NCBI GenBank assembly: GCA_041752235.1
Contig: JBGSHM010000002.1
Span: forward strand, 1 to 64,000
Length of the DNA stretch: 64,000 nucleotides
Source of the DNA: SpSt-398 sp041752235
GTDB taxonomy: Bacteria > Bacteroidota > Bacteroidia > Chitinophagales > Chitinophagaceae
Direction: 5' to 3'
The notes beneath the pieces are model-generated. The model was not told where the DNA came from. It did no database searches and saw only the letters and a list, made by a program, of their open reading frames with translations. Positions 43,488 to 52,665 of this stretch are shown here, piece by piece (within the stretch, counting starts at the first letter, position 1; each line of letters starts with the position of its first letter). The translations under genes were made by a program, and so were the position numbers.

Positions 43488-45519
43488 ATTTCAGGATCAC
43501 CGTACCCATTTTCCGGGTCAGTTCCTGCTCCATTTGCTTGAGGTGTTCATGTGCCCGGTGTATGCTAAGGTATTCTTCGGGAGTATGTGGCTTCTCCAGG
43601 TCTTCCTGGTTCTGAACCAGAAGGCGGCGAATCTTTTTTAGTTTAAGGTAGTTCAAAGCGGAATCAACGGCTTCCAATGTTCGGTCTTCCTGAATCTTCA
43701 GGTACTGTTGCAATTCTTTTTCATTCCCCACACCTACGGTGCGTATAAAATCCTCATACCGCTGTTCGAAAAGTTGACGTTGGTAACCTGTGGATTGGCT
43801 GTGCCCCTGCTTCCAGTGTTCACTTTCCTCATACGGAAAATTGAGCAGGGAAACAGCAAAGGAACTCAGCTTAAGGTCTTGGTGATAGATAAAATGGCTT
43901 TTATCCGGTATTTCTTTGCCTTTGTCAACATAATCACGAAACTCCCGCATCAGGTAAAGCACTTCGGGGTTATCAAAGAGTTCCTCATCGTTCATCTCGG
44001 TTAGCAGGTAATGCGCTACGGTATCCCGGTTCTCCATCATCCGCTTTCCAAATTCAAGTAATACGCGGGCAAATTCTTTTTCCTGGAGGTCATCCCGAAA
44101 CAGCAGGCTAAAAGTGGCATCATCATAATTTCCAGGTTCTTTGACCTGGCCTGGCAGAGCCGTTTCTGCCGTTTCTTGGTTAGCCTGTTTTCGTTCCATG
44201 GCGTTCACCCGTTCCCGGATGAACTTATTGACAAGGGCATGAAGCCCAGCTTCCTCGATCTTAAGCAGGGTAGCGCATTGCTGAATATAATCCTGCTGTT
44301 TAGTGAAATCCTCGGTCTTATTGATCCGGGATATGGTCTCAGCCACCTGATTGACCAAGGCGGCTTTCTTTGTACTGTCATCACCGGTATCCCGCAGGGC
44401 AAGGTCTACCTGAAAAAGGATCACATCCTTCTTGTGGTGGTTGACATAGTCGGTAAAAGCAGCAGCTCCCACCGCATTGACATAGCTATCCGGGTCTTCC
44501 TTGTCGGGTAAGAGCACCAGCTTCACATTCAGCCCCTCTTCCAGGGCCAGGTCAAGTCCACGCAAAGCGGCCTTGATACCCGCTGCATCGCCATCATAAA
44601 GGATCGTCAGGTTGTTGGTATATTTTCGGATCAACCTTAGCTGATCAACCGTCAGGGAAGTACCTCCACTGGCAACCACATTCTCGATGCCGGCCTGGTG
44701 TAGCGAGATCACATCGGTGTACCCTTCCACCAATAAGCATTCATCCGCTTTATCAATGGCCTGGCGTGCCTGGTAAGACCCGTACAGTATCTTGCTCTTG
44801 ACATAGATCTCATTCTCCGGAGTATTGATGTACTTGGGAGCCCTGTCGGAGGTCTTTAAAATCCGGGCACCAAATCCCAAGACTTTACCACTGTGATTAT
44901 GAACTGGGAAAATCACCCGGCCCCGGTAATTGTCCAGGTATTGTTCATTTCGGAAGACCACCAATCCTGATTTCACCAGTAGCTCAGGGTTGTACTTGGC
45001 TTTGAGGGCCTCACTGGCGAATGCATCCCGTTGTTCAGGATCATATCCCAACTGAAATTTCCGGATCGTTTCTTCCCGAAATCCCCGTTCCCGAAAATAA
45101 CTGAGCCCGATATCCTGGCCTTCCTCCGTTTCAAAAAGGATACGGGTAAAAAATTGCTGCGCAAATTGGTTGATGATGTACAGGCTATCGGCCACCTGCA
45201 TTTGCTGCCGTTGTTCATCCGAGGCAAATGTTTCCTCGATCTCGATCCCATACCGCGTTGCCAGCCAACGCAAGGCTTCCACATAGCTGTATTTCTCGTG
45301 CTCCATCACAAAGCTGATGGTATTGCCACTGCGGCCGCACCCAAAACACTTGTAAATTTCTTTGCTTGGAGAAACCGTAAAGGACGGAGTCCTTTCATTG
45401 TGAAAAGGACAGAGCCCGAGATAATTGGCCCCCCTTTTTTTCAATTTCACAAATCCCCCTACGACATCAATGATGTCGATCCGGTTTAATATTTCCTGTA
45501 TGGAGTTTTGGGAGATCAT
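43486..45519 (-). CDS. dnaG: DNA primase
   Basis: 677 residues. The N-terminal CHC2 zinc finger is CPFHNERTPSFTVSPSKEIYKCFGCGRSGN in pieces (Cys-x2-His ... Cys-x2-Cys). The RNA polymerase domain (LGFGARIL, KYINTPENEIYVKSKILYG) and Toprim domain (CLLVEGYTDVISLHQAG, LTILYDGDAAG) follow. A C-terminal helicase-binding region ends the protein. It makes RNA primers at the fork. Typical replication gene, chromosomal. Confidence 0.98.
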   Translation of the reverse strand: MISQNSIQEILNRIDIIDVVGGFVKLKKRGANYLGLCPFHNERTPSFTVSPSKEIYKCFGCGRSGNTISFVMEHEKYSYVEALRWLATRYGIEIEETFASDEQRQQMQVADSLYIINQFAQQFFTRILFETEEGQDIGLSYFRERGFREETIRKFQLGYDPEQRDAFASEALKAKYNPELLVKSGLVVFRNEQYLDNYRGRVIFPVHNHSGKVLGFGARILKTSDRAPKYINTPENEIYVKSKILYGSYQARQAIDKADECLLVEGYTDVISLHQAGIENVVASGGTSLTVDQLRLIRKYTNNLTILYDGDAAGIKAALRGLDLALEEGLNVKLVLLPDKEDPDSYVNAVGAAAFTDYVNHHKKDVILFQVDLALRDTGDDSTKKAALVNQVAETISRINKTEDFTKQQDYIQQCATLLKIEEAGLHALVNKFIRERVNAMERKQANQETAETALPGQVKEPGNYDDATFSLLFRDDLQEKEFARVLLEFGKRMMENRDTVAHYLLTEMNDEELFDNPEVLYLMREFRDYVDKGKEIPDKSHFIYHQDLKLSSFAVSLLNFPYEESEHWKQGHSQSTGYQRQLFEQRYEDFIRTVGVGNEKELQQYLKIQEDRTLEAVDSALNYLKLKKIRRLLVQNQEDLEKPHTPEEYLSIHRAHEHLKQMEQELTRKMGTVILK

Positions 45520-45625
45520 GGGGGACTGCGAATATAGTAAACTGCCTTATTCAAATAAGCAATAAGTATTTGAACCCATCGTTAAACCTACTATTCCAAA
45601 TCCAGTCTATTTGAAAACTTTTTTT

Positions 45626-46528
45626 ATGAAAGCAGCCCATTTCGTACTCTCTATGACCCTTACCACCTTACTGGGCCTGAATGCCTTGGCCCAGGAAGCG
45701 GATCGCCCGGATTCTACCGGAACCCCCGGCGACCAGTTTAGCCTTGAAGGGGCGCTGGCCATGTTCCAAAAGGCCGGTTCTCCCGAAGAATTTGAGAAAT
45801 TGATCAATACATCGGATAACAATGTCAATAACCTTGACCTGAATGGGGATGGGGAAGTGGACTATATCCGTATTGTTGATAAATCCGATAAGGATATGCA
45901 TGCCTTGGTAATGCAGGTGCCTGTTTCGGAAACAGAAAGCCAGGATATCGCCGTGATCGAAATTGAAAAGACAGGGGATACCTCCGCGGTTTTGCAAATT
46001 ATTGGAGATGAAGAAATTTTTGGAGAAGAATTGATCGTTGAGCCCAATGGCGGAGATGAGGTCGAAGAAGATGGGCAAGGCCCTTATGCGGTATCGGGAT
46101 TGTATACGCCCGCCCGTATTGTGGTCAATGTCTGGTTCTGGCCTTCCGTCAGGTTTATTTACGGACCTGTTTACCGTCCCTGGATCTCTCCCTGGCGCTG
46201 GCGCCATTACCCCACCTGGTACAGGCCCTGGAGACCCTTTGCCTGGTCCGTATGGCATCCCCGCCGTGCCTTCCACCACCGTCATTTTGTAGTGGTCCGC
46301 ACCCATCGGGTAACCCGCTGTCATGCCTTTTATCGCCCCGTCCGGGTCAGCTCGGTCAGTGTACGTACGCGTCATGCCACCGCTGTTAACCATTACCGTG
46401 TCACCCGTACCCGCACCACGGTTACAGGACCCCGTGGCAATAAAGCCGTAAAAACCACTACCACCGTTCGTGGAAGAGGTGGTAAGGTAAAAGCCCAAAG
46501 AACAACCGTGAGAAAGAAAAGGGGGTAA
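45626..46528 (+). CDS. Secreted protein with EF-hand-like loop and Trp/Arg/His-rich C-terminal half
   Basis: 300 residues from the ATG at 45626; the upstream TTG in frame is not needed. A signal peptide (MKAAHFVLSMTLTTLLGLNALAQ) is followed by an acidic N-terminal half. It contains DLNGDGEVDYIRI, which fits a calcium-binding EF-hand/dockerin-like loop. From about residue 150 the composition changes sharply to Trp/Arg/His/Tyr (WFWPSVRFIYGPVYRPW, WRWRHYPTWYRPW, RRAFHHRHFVVVRTHR), then a Thr/Arg/Lys-rich tail. I do not recognise a function. The acidic-basic split suggests an envelope or polyanion-binding role, which is inference. Confidence 0.8.
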   Translation: MKAAHFVLSMTLTTLLGLNALAQEADRPDSTGTPGDQFSLEGALAMFQKAGSPEEFEKLINTSDNNVNNLDLNGDGEVDYIRIVDKSDKDMHALVMQVPVSETESQDIAVIEIEKTGDTSAVLQIIGDEEIFGEELIVEPNGGDEVEEDGQGPYAVSGLYTPARIVVNVWFWPSVRFIYGPVYRPWISPWRWRHYPTWYRPWRPFAWSVWHPRRAFHHRHFVVVRTHRVTRCHAFYRPVRVSSVSVRTRHATAVNHYRVTRTRTTVTGPRGNKAVKTTTTVRGRGGKVKAQRTTVRKKRG

Positions 46529-46548
46529 AGCTTTTTTGATATAAGTCC

Positions 46549-46626
46549 GAAGACGGAGGACGGAGGACGGATGACCGATGACAGAATTGTATAACAATTG
46601 TCATCATTCATCTGTCCTCCGTCTTC
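46549..46626. repeat. Large imperfect palindrome of GACGGAGGAC/GGATGAC units
   Basis: GAAGACGGAGGAC at the left pairs with GTCCTCCGTCTTC at the right; inside, ACAGAATTGT and ACAATTGTCATCATT also pair. The left arm contains an extra GACGGAG unit. It lies in a 264-bp gap with no gene and could terminate the preceding gene; the rest of the gap shows nothing I recognise. Confidence 0.75.
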
Positions 46627-46792
46627 TTTTTATCAGGTACATGCTTGATATTACTCATGTGCATAAAAATCCCTTGTTTTTCCTGAAATAGGGGTGTAAA
46701 TTAGATCATATCAATCCGACCAGGGAAATCAACGACAGAGTAATTGACGATTTGGACGAAAACCATTTTTCTTCATTTCTAAATCAAATCCC

Positions 46793-47173
46793 ATGGTGCA
46801 AACAGACATCTCGCTTCTGACCAGGGAATGCAGTGACTGGAGGGCTTCACTTCGTTCCCAACGCGAACAGATCAACGGATTCAAAAGCCAACTCCAGGAA
46901 CTTGCCAACCACCCTCTCTCCCGCGAACAACTCACCGAAGTCGAACATTACCACAACCAGTTTCACATCCAGCTCATCAACATCCACGACCTGAAACAAT
47001 TGGTTAAAGCACACGACCGACGTGTTAGCTTTGAATCCGTCGCCCATCAGGGCCAAATCACCGAAGAAACGCAGCAAGACCACGAATCACTCCTTGAAGA
47101 ACATAACCGCCTGGAGCTTACTCTCAATGAACTCCGTCAGGCCTTTACTGACTTCACCCACCGAACGCAATAG
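46793..47173 (+). CDS. Small coiled-coil protein upstream of the EF-G paralogue
   Basis: 126 residues, no signal peptide, almost entirely helical with a high Gln/Glu/Leu/His content (RSQREQINGFKSQLQELAN, HLSREQ-type, EEHNRLELTLNELRQAF). Heptad-like spacing of Leu suggests a coiled coil. I do not recognise a family. It lies 111 nt upstream of the EF-G-like gene in the same direction with no obvious terminator between, so the two may be co-transcribed. Confidence 0.75.
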   Translation: MVQTDISLLTRECSDWRASLRSQREQINGFKSQLQELANHPLSREQLTEVEHYHNQFHIQLINIHDLKQLVKAHDRRVSFESVAHQGQITEETQQDHESLLEEHNRLELTLNELRQAFTDFTHRTQ

Positions 47174-47284
47174 AAGACTGATAATCCGTGCAACTGATCT
47201 TTCTCACCGCATGAACTAACGGGGTTCATGGGCAAATCCCCTATTCATTAAAAAATTTGCCACTCATCTTTTAAAACTATTGCT

Positions 47285-49420
47285 ATGCCAGAATTCGATA
47301 CCTCACACGTAAAAAATATAGTCTTACTGGGCCATGCCGGTACTGGTAAGACCACCTTAGCGGAATGTATGCTCTTTGAAGCAGGGATCATCAACCGCCG
47401 CGGCACCATTGAAGAAAGAAACACCGTTGGTGACTACCATGAACTGGAACAAGAGCGGGGAAACTCGATCTTCTCCAAACTCATGCACACCAAATGGAAA
47501 GGGTATAAAATCAATATCATTGACACCCCGGGTTATGATGATTTCACCGGAGAGGTCATATCCGCGCTGCGCATAGCCGATACCGGTGTCATGCTCCTTA
47601 ATGCTTCCATGGGGGTAGAAGTAGGAACCGATGTAATCTGGGAATACACGGAGAAATTCAAAACCCCTATGATCCTGGCCGTGAATAAACTCGACCAGGA
47701 TAAAGCTGACTTCGATCGTACCGTCATGCAGGCCCGTGATCATTTTGGCCCTCATGTCACCGTGGTTCAATATCCGCTCAACCAGGGGCTTGGTTTCAAT
47801 GCCATCATTGATGTACTTAAAATGACGATGTATAAGTTTCCAATGGAAGGAGGGAAACCCGAAAAACTTCCTATTCCCGAAGAAGAAAAAGAACGCGCTA
47901 ACAAACTACACCAGGATCTCGTGGAAGCCGTTGCGGTCAATGACGAAACCCTGATGGAGCATTATCTCGAAAAAGGCGAACTGGATGAGGATGAAATGCG
48001 GGTAGGATTGAAACGTTCACTCATAAATCACGACCTGTTCCCTGTGTTTTGTCTTTCCGCTGTACGTGATATGGGAAGTGGACGCATCATGGGTTTCATC
48101 GACAATGTATGCCCAAGCGCCAATGAAATGCCTCCGCAATTGACTTCTTCAGGAGATAAGTTGGAATGTGATCCCAATGGCCCCGTCTGCTTATTTATTT
48201 ATAAAACCGTTTCTGAACCCCATGTGGGAGACATGTCCTATTTCAAAGTTTTTTCCGGAACACTAAAGTCCGCCATGGAATTGGTCAACGAAACCACGGG
48301 CGTTACCGAGAAATTCAACCAGCTCTTTTTAATGGAAGGAAACAAACGAATTCCTGTCAATGAGTTGGTTGCCGGAGATATTGGGGCAACGCTTAAGTTG
48401 AGAAACACCCATGTCAACAATACCCTGCACATTAAAGGCAAGAACCTGGAGCTTGACCCCATTCAATTTCCCAATCCCAATCTGAGTGTGGCCATTGAAC
48501 CTGCCAAGAAAGGTGACGAGGAAAAACTGGCGCAGGCACTTCATCAGTTACGGGAAGAAGACCCAACATTTCTGGTAGAAGTATCCCCCGAATTGAAACA
48601 AACCCTGGTTTATTGTCAGGGAGATATGCACCTGGCGGTGGCCCGGTGGAAAATCGAAAATCTCCACAAAGTGGAAGTGAAATTCACCCGACCACGTATA
48701 CCCTACAGAGAAACCATCCGGAAAATGGCCGAAAGCATGTACCGGCATAAAAAACAGTCGGGAGGAGCCGGCCAATTTGGTGAGGTCCATATGCGAATCG
48801 AACCCTGGTATGAAGGCATGCCTGATCCAAAAGGGTTGAATGTAAGGGGACGGGATGAATATCCGCTTGACTGGGGTGGCAAACTGGTATTTTACAATTG
48901 CATCGTTGGTGGTGCCATCGATATCCGCTTTTTGCCCTCGATCATGAAAGGGGTGATGGAGAAAATGCAGGAAGGCCCGTTGACAGGATCCTACGTACGG
49001 GATATTCGGGTTTCTGTATTTGATGGTAAAATGCACCCGGTAGATAGCAATGATATCAGTTTCAAGATTGCCGGCTTACAGGCATTCCGCTCCGCCTTTA
49101 ATATGGCCGACCCTCAATTGCTCGAGCCTATTTACCATGTTGAAGTTTTGTGCCCGGATGACCTGACCGGTTCGGTCATGGGTGACCTTCAAACCCGTCG
49201 TGCTATTGTGGAAGGCATGGATACAGAAGGACATTTCCAAAAGATCATCGCCCGGGTACCCCTCGCTGAAATGGATGGATATTCTTCCGCCATTCGAAGC
49301 ATTACCCAGGGAAGGGCGAAGTTCAAGATGCATTTTCACGAATATGCTCCGGTGTCCTTTGAGCTTCAGAAAAAGTTGACCGAAGAGTACAACAAAGAAG
49401 AAAAACTGGAGCTGGCCTGA
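47285..49420 (+). CDS. Elongation factor G paralogue (EF-G2-like)
   Basis: 711 residues with the five-domain EF-G layout. G domain: P-loop LLGHAGTGKTTLAE (canonical EF-G has AHIDAGKTT), G3 IIDTPGYDDF (canonical DTPGHVDF, so the catalytic His is Tyr), G4 NKLDQDK. The switch I region reads NTVGDYHELEQERGNSIF; canonical EF-G has the EQERGITI block. Domain IV has the GGAGQFGEVHMRIEP and SIMKGVMEKMQEGP blocks. The loss of the switch-II His fits a paralogue with weak or no GTP hydrolysis, such as the Bacteroides EF-G2 reported to support translation without GTPase activity (recalled, unchecked). A strong terminator follows. Confidence 0.88.
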   Translation: MPEFDTSHVKNIVLLGHAGTGKTTLAECMLFEAGIINRRGTIEERNTVGDYHELEQERGNSIFSKLMHTKWKGYKINIIDTPGYDDFTGEVISALRIADTGVMLLNASMGVEVGTDVIWEYTEKFKTPMILAVNKLDQDKADFDRTVMQARDHFGPHVTVVQYPLNQGLGFNAIIDVLKMTMYKFPMEGGKPEKLPIPEEEKERANKLHQDLVEAVAVNDETLMEHYLEKGELDEDEMRVGLKRSLINHDLFPVFCLSAVRDMGSGRIMGFIDNVCPSANEMPPQLTSSGDKLECDPNGPVCLFIYKTVSEPHVGDMSYFKVFSGTLKSAMELVNETTGVTEKFNQLFLMEGNKRIPVNELVAGDIGATLKLRNTHVNNTLHIKGKNLELDPIQFPNPNLSVAIEPAKKGDEEKLAQALHQLREEDPTFLVEVSPELKQTLVYCQGDMHLAVARWKIENLHKVEVKFTRPRIPYRETIRKMAESMYRHKKQSGGAGQFGEVHMRIEPWYEGMPDPKGLNVRGRDEYPLDWGGKLVFYNCIVGGAIDIRFLPSIMKGVMEKMQEGPLTGSYVRDIRVSVFDGKMHPVDSNDISFKIAGLQAFRSAFNMADPQLLEPIYHVEVLCPDDLTGSVMGDLQTRRAIVEGMDTEGHFQKIIARVPLAEMDGYSSAIRSITQGRAKFKMHFHEYAPVSFELQKKLTEEYNKEEKLELA

Positions 49421-49441
49421 TACATTTATTAAAATTAGTAA

Positions 49442-49467
49442 AGAGCCTCAGCGGAGGCTCTTTTTTG
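49442..49467 (+). terminator. Terminator of the EF-G paralogue
   Basis: AGAGCCTC and GAGGCTCT pair around AGCG, followed by TTTTTTG. Confidence 0.95.
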
Positions 49468-49707
49468 TTTGAGAATATTCGCCTTACTAACGACAAAATT
49501 AAACAGAACCTAAAGTGATCGCGAGAGGGCTCCTTTCATAAATAAGTAAAAACACTTAGTTTATAGATAACTGTTACCGTTAGTTTACTGAAAATCATGA
49601 TAAAACCTGATTTAATCATATGAATCAGGTAAATTAAAAACATGAATCAGGAATATTTTCGAAATACTTTACTTATTTGCTTAAAGTAAAATGCCACCAC
49701 CTACATC
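49468..49707. other. AT-rich gap before the sensor kinase genes
   Basis: About 240 bp without a gene. ACCTGATT and AATCAGGT form a small inverted repeat (near 49595-49632), and ATGAATCAGG occurs again shortly after. It may hold the promoter and an operator for the kinases; no exact -7 box is visible. Confidence 0.4.
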
Positions 49708-52641
49708 GTGAACTTCGTTATCACCAAACAGTTCATAAGGGCGTCCCTTATCACGGCGCTTGTAACGATCATACTCGTATTCATCTTTTCACTTTACCAG
49801 CAAAAAAAAATACGTGATACGGCCAGGATGCTGGCTCGATCCCGGGAAGTATTGTCCGCCATTCGGAATGTGATGTCCACATCGATGGATATCCAAAACG
49901 GGGCGCGCACCTATGTTTTAACAGGTAATGATCGGTTCCTTGCACAAACGGCGACCGGAATGGATTCCATTCATCATCAGGTTCAGGCCCTTCGCCATAG
50001 CATTGCTGACAACCCCAGGCAATACCAATGGATCGATTCGCTCGAAAAATATGTAACACTGCGTATTCAGAACGCGCGGATGTTAATAAAACTGGATAAA
50101 TCCGGCAGTCATGATAGCGCGGCCCGATGGGTGGAACTTGGGCAGGATATACAGGTCACAAGTCAGATAAGATTATTCGCCAAAAATATCGAACAGGAAG
50201 AAATGTCAATTCTTGTTCACCGGAAAGAGTTCTTTTCTTCCAACATTGGCCGATTGAACAACTTGCTCTATGGCTTTCTAATTGTCGTCATGGGTTTAAG
50301 TCTTATTTTCTATTCCAGGGTACTTCGTGGTGTAACATTTCACAAACAAAGTGAGGATAAATTCAAATCCCTGGTAGAAGCAGCCCCCGATGCCTTGATC
50401 ATATCTGGTGAGGATTGAATTATCAGGATGGTAAACTGGAGAGCCGAAGAGATTTTTGGATACCGCCGGGAAGAAATGATCGGTAAACAAATAGAGATGC
50501 TGCTTCCTCCAACCATGCAACGAGCGCATGAGCAGTTACGGGAAAAATACATGCAGCAGCATAACCATAAGATCAAGGAAGGGGGTAGGGAATTGCCCGG
50601 TATGAGAAAGGATGGATCGATCGTCATGACAGATATCTCGCTGGCTCCAATCAAAACGGAAGGTGAAACACTCATGGCTGCCTCCATTCGCGATATTACG
50701 GGCCGCATTGAGGAGCGCATGCAATTAGACTCCCTTTCCCGTCAGGTTAATCAGGCAAAGGAAGCGATCTATACCATGGCCCCCGACTTTTCGATCACCA
50801 GTTGGAATTATGGGGCACAGCGATTGTTTGGATACACCGCTAAAGAGGTCATCGGCCGGAAAGCGACGGAACTAGTGTCCTATGACCAAGAATCGGGTTG
50901 GCTGGAAACGGTGTCAAAACATCTGACGGAAAGCGGAGGGTGGACAGGTGAGGTATATAAGATCAATAAGAATGGGACCAAGGTTCCCGTTCTAACCTCT
51001 GTAACCAGTATCCTGAGCGAATCGGGTATCCTGACAGGATTCATTTCAGTCAGTCATGATATCAGCCTGCAGAAGTCGCTGGAATATCAATTGAAACAAA
51101 GCAACGAGTCGTTGGAAGAAAAGGTGCGGATCCGGACGGACGAGATCAGAAGGTCGGAACAGAAATACCGGTATCTTTTTCACCATAACCCTATTCCCAT
51201 GTGGGTGATTGAGATCGGTACCTATAAATTCCTGGATGTAAACGAAATGGCCATTCAAAAATATGGCTACTCCAGGGAAGAATTCCTGGCCATGACGGCT
51301 GAAGAGATTCGACCGGTTACTACCCGGAATGCCTTCCGCCGCGAAAACAATCCTAAAACAAAGCACCTGAATGATGGTTATCGCGGTGTATGGCAACATC
51401 AGAAAAAAGATGGTTCCCTGATCTGGGTGGAGATCATCGCGCACCATATCCAGTTTGAGGGTAAACAATCCCGTTTGATCCTGGCCAACGATATCACCGA
51501 GAAAAAAGAAGCACAAGACCTGCTACGGTCAAATGAAAAGCGCTACCGGGAAACCCTCGATAACATGCTCGAAGGGATACAGATCCTTGATTTTGACTGG
51601 CGATATTTATATGTAAACAATGCGGTAGTTAAACAAGCCCGTCGAACCCGGGAGGAATTGCTGGGATTCACACTTTTTGAACTTTATCCGAATATTGAAA
51701 AAACCGAGTTGCATAATGTTTTCCAAAGGTGTTTTAAAGAACGGACACCACGACATTTGGAAAATAAATTTGTTTATCCGGATGGTAATATCGCGTGGTT
51801 TGATCTAACCTTCCAACCAGTACCAGAAGGCGTATTTGTGCTTTCAATGGATATTACGGACCGAAAACTGGCTGAAGAAAGGATCAGTAACATTAATGCC
51901 GAACTGGAAGAAAAGGTAAGGATACGAACCAGGCAATTGCAGAAAATGAATGAGGAACTTGAATCCTTTGCCTATTCCGTATCCCATGACCTCCGCGCGC
52001 CTCTTCGGGGCATCAATGGGTTTGCCGACATATTACAAGAGGACTATGCGGCTCAATTGGATGATGAGGCCAAACGTATCACCCGGATCATCAAAGAAAA
52101 TACCGTACGTATGGGAAGCCTGATCGATGATCTACTGAGTTTCTCACGCCTGGGACGACATGAATTGGAAAAAGTAAGATTTGATACCCGGGAGATGATC
52201 CTGCAATTGATCGCTTCCATGGAACAAAAAACGGAAAGCAATAAGATTGAATTCCATATCAAGGATCTTCATCCCAGTTACGGAGATACCACTTCGCTCC
52301 GACAGGTATGGATCAATTTGATCGGCAATGCCATCAAATATTCACGGGGAAACCCACAGCCAAACATCAATATAGGTTCATATAAAGAAAATGGAGAGAC
52401 CGTATATTTCGTGAAAGACAATGGGGTAGGATTTGATATGAAATACGCCAACAAACTTTTCAAAGTCTTTCAGCGCCTGCATAGCTCAGATGAGTTTGAA
52501 GGAACCGGCGTAGGATTGGCTATTGTTGAGAAAATAATAAATAAACATGGCGGCAGGGTGTGGGCCTCCAGCGAGGAAAATGCCGGTGCTTGCTTTTATT
52601 TCACTCTTCCGGAGGAAGAACAACACCAAAACGAAAAATAG
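49708..52641 (+). pseudogene. CHASE3-PAS sensor histidine kinase gene split by one in-frame TGA
   Basis: Two reading frames (49708-50415 and 50428-52641) are one frame: the TGA at 50416-50418 sits inside a PAS domain (EAAPDALIISGED, stop, IIRMVNWRAEEIFGY), where family members have Gly (GGA). The first part (GTG start, 236 residues) has two membrane helices around a CHASE3-type periplasmic sensor. The second has the rest of the first PAS, three more PAS domains (one starting EKYRYLFHHNPIPMW-like), and a HisKA/HATPase kinase (SYSVSHDLRAPLRG, His760 of the joined protein; N and G boxes NLIGNAIKYS, DNGVGFD). Either the kinase is split into an orphan sensor and a soluble kinase started at the ATG 50428, or this is a sequencing error. 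TGA is a normal stop elsewhere in the window. Confidence 0.82.
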
Positions 52642-52665
52642 TACACCACCTAAATCTAATAGATT

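Noticed and set aside
45668..46597. Minus-strand open frame of about 309 codons
   Set aside because: It is the shadow of the secreted W/R/H-rich protein; no signal, start site or recognisable motif, and the plus-strand frame has a signal peptide and EF-hand loop.
50416..50418. TGA read as glycine (alternative genetic code)
   Set aside because: Several intact genes in the window use TGA as their stop (for example the EF-G paralogue and the GSCFA gene), and no other conserved protein has an internal TGA. A point mutation or error is simpler.
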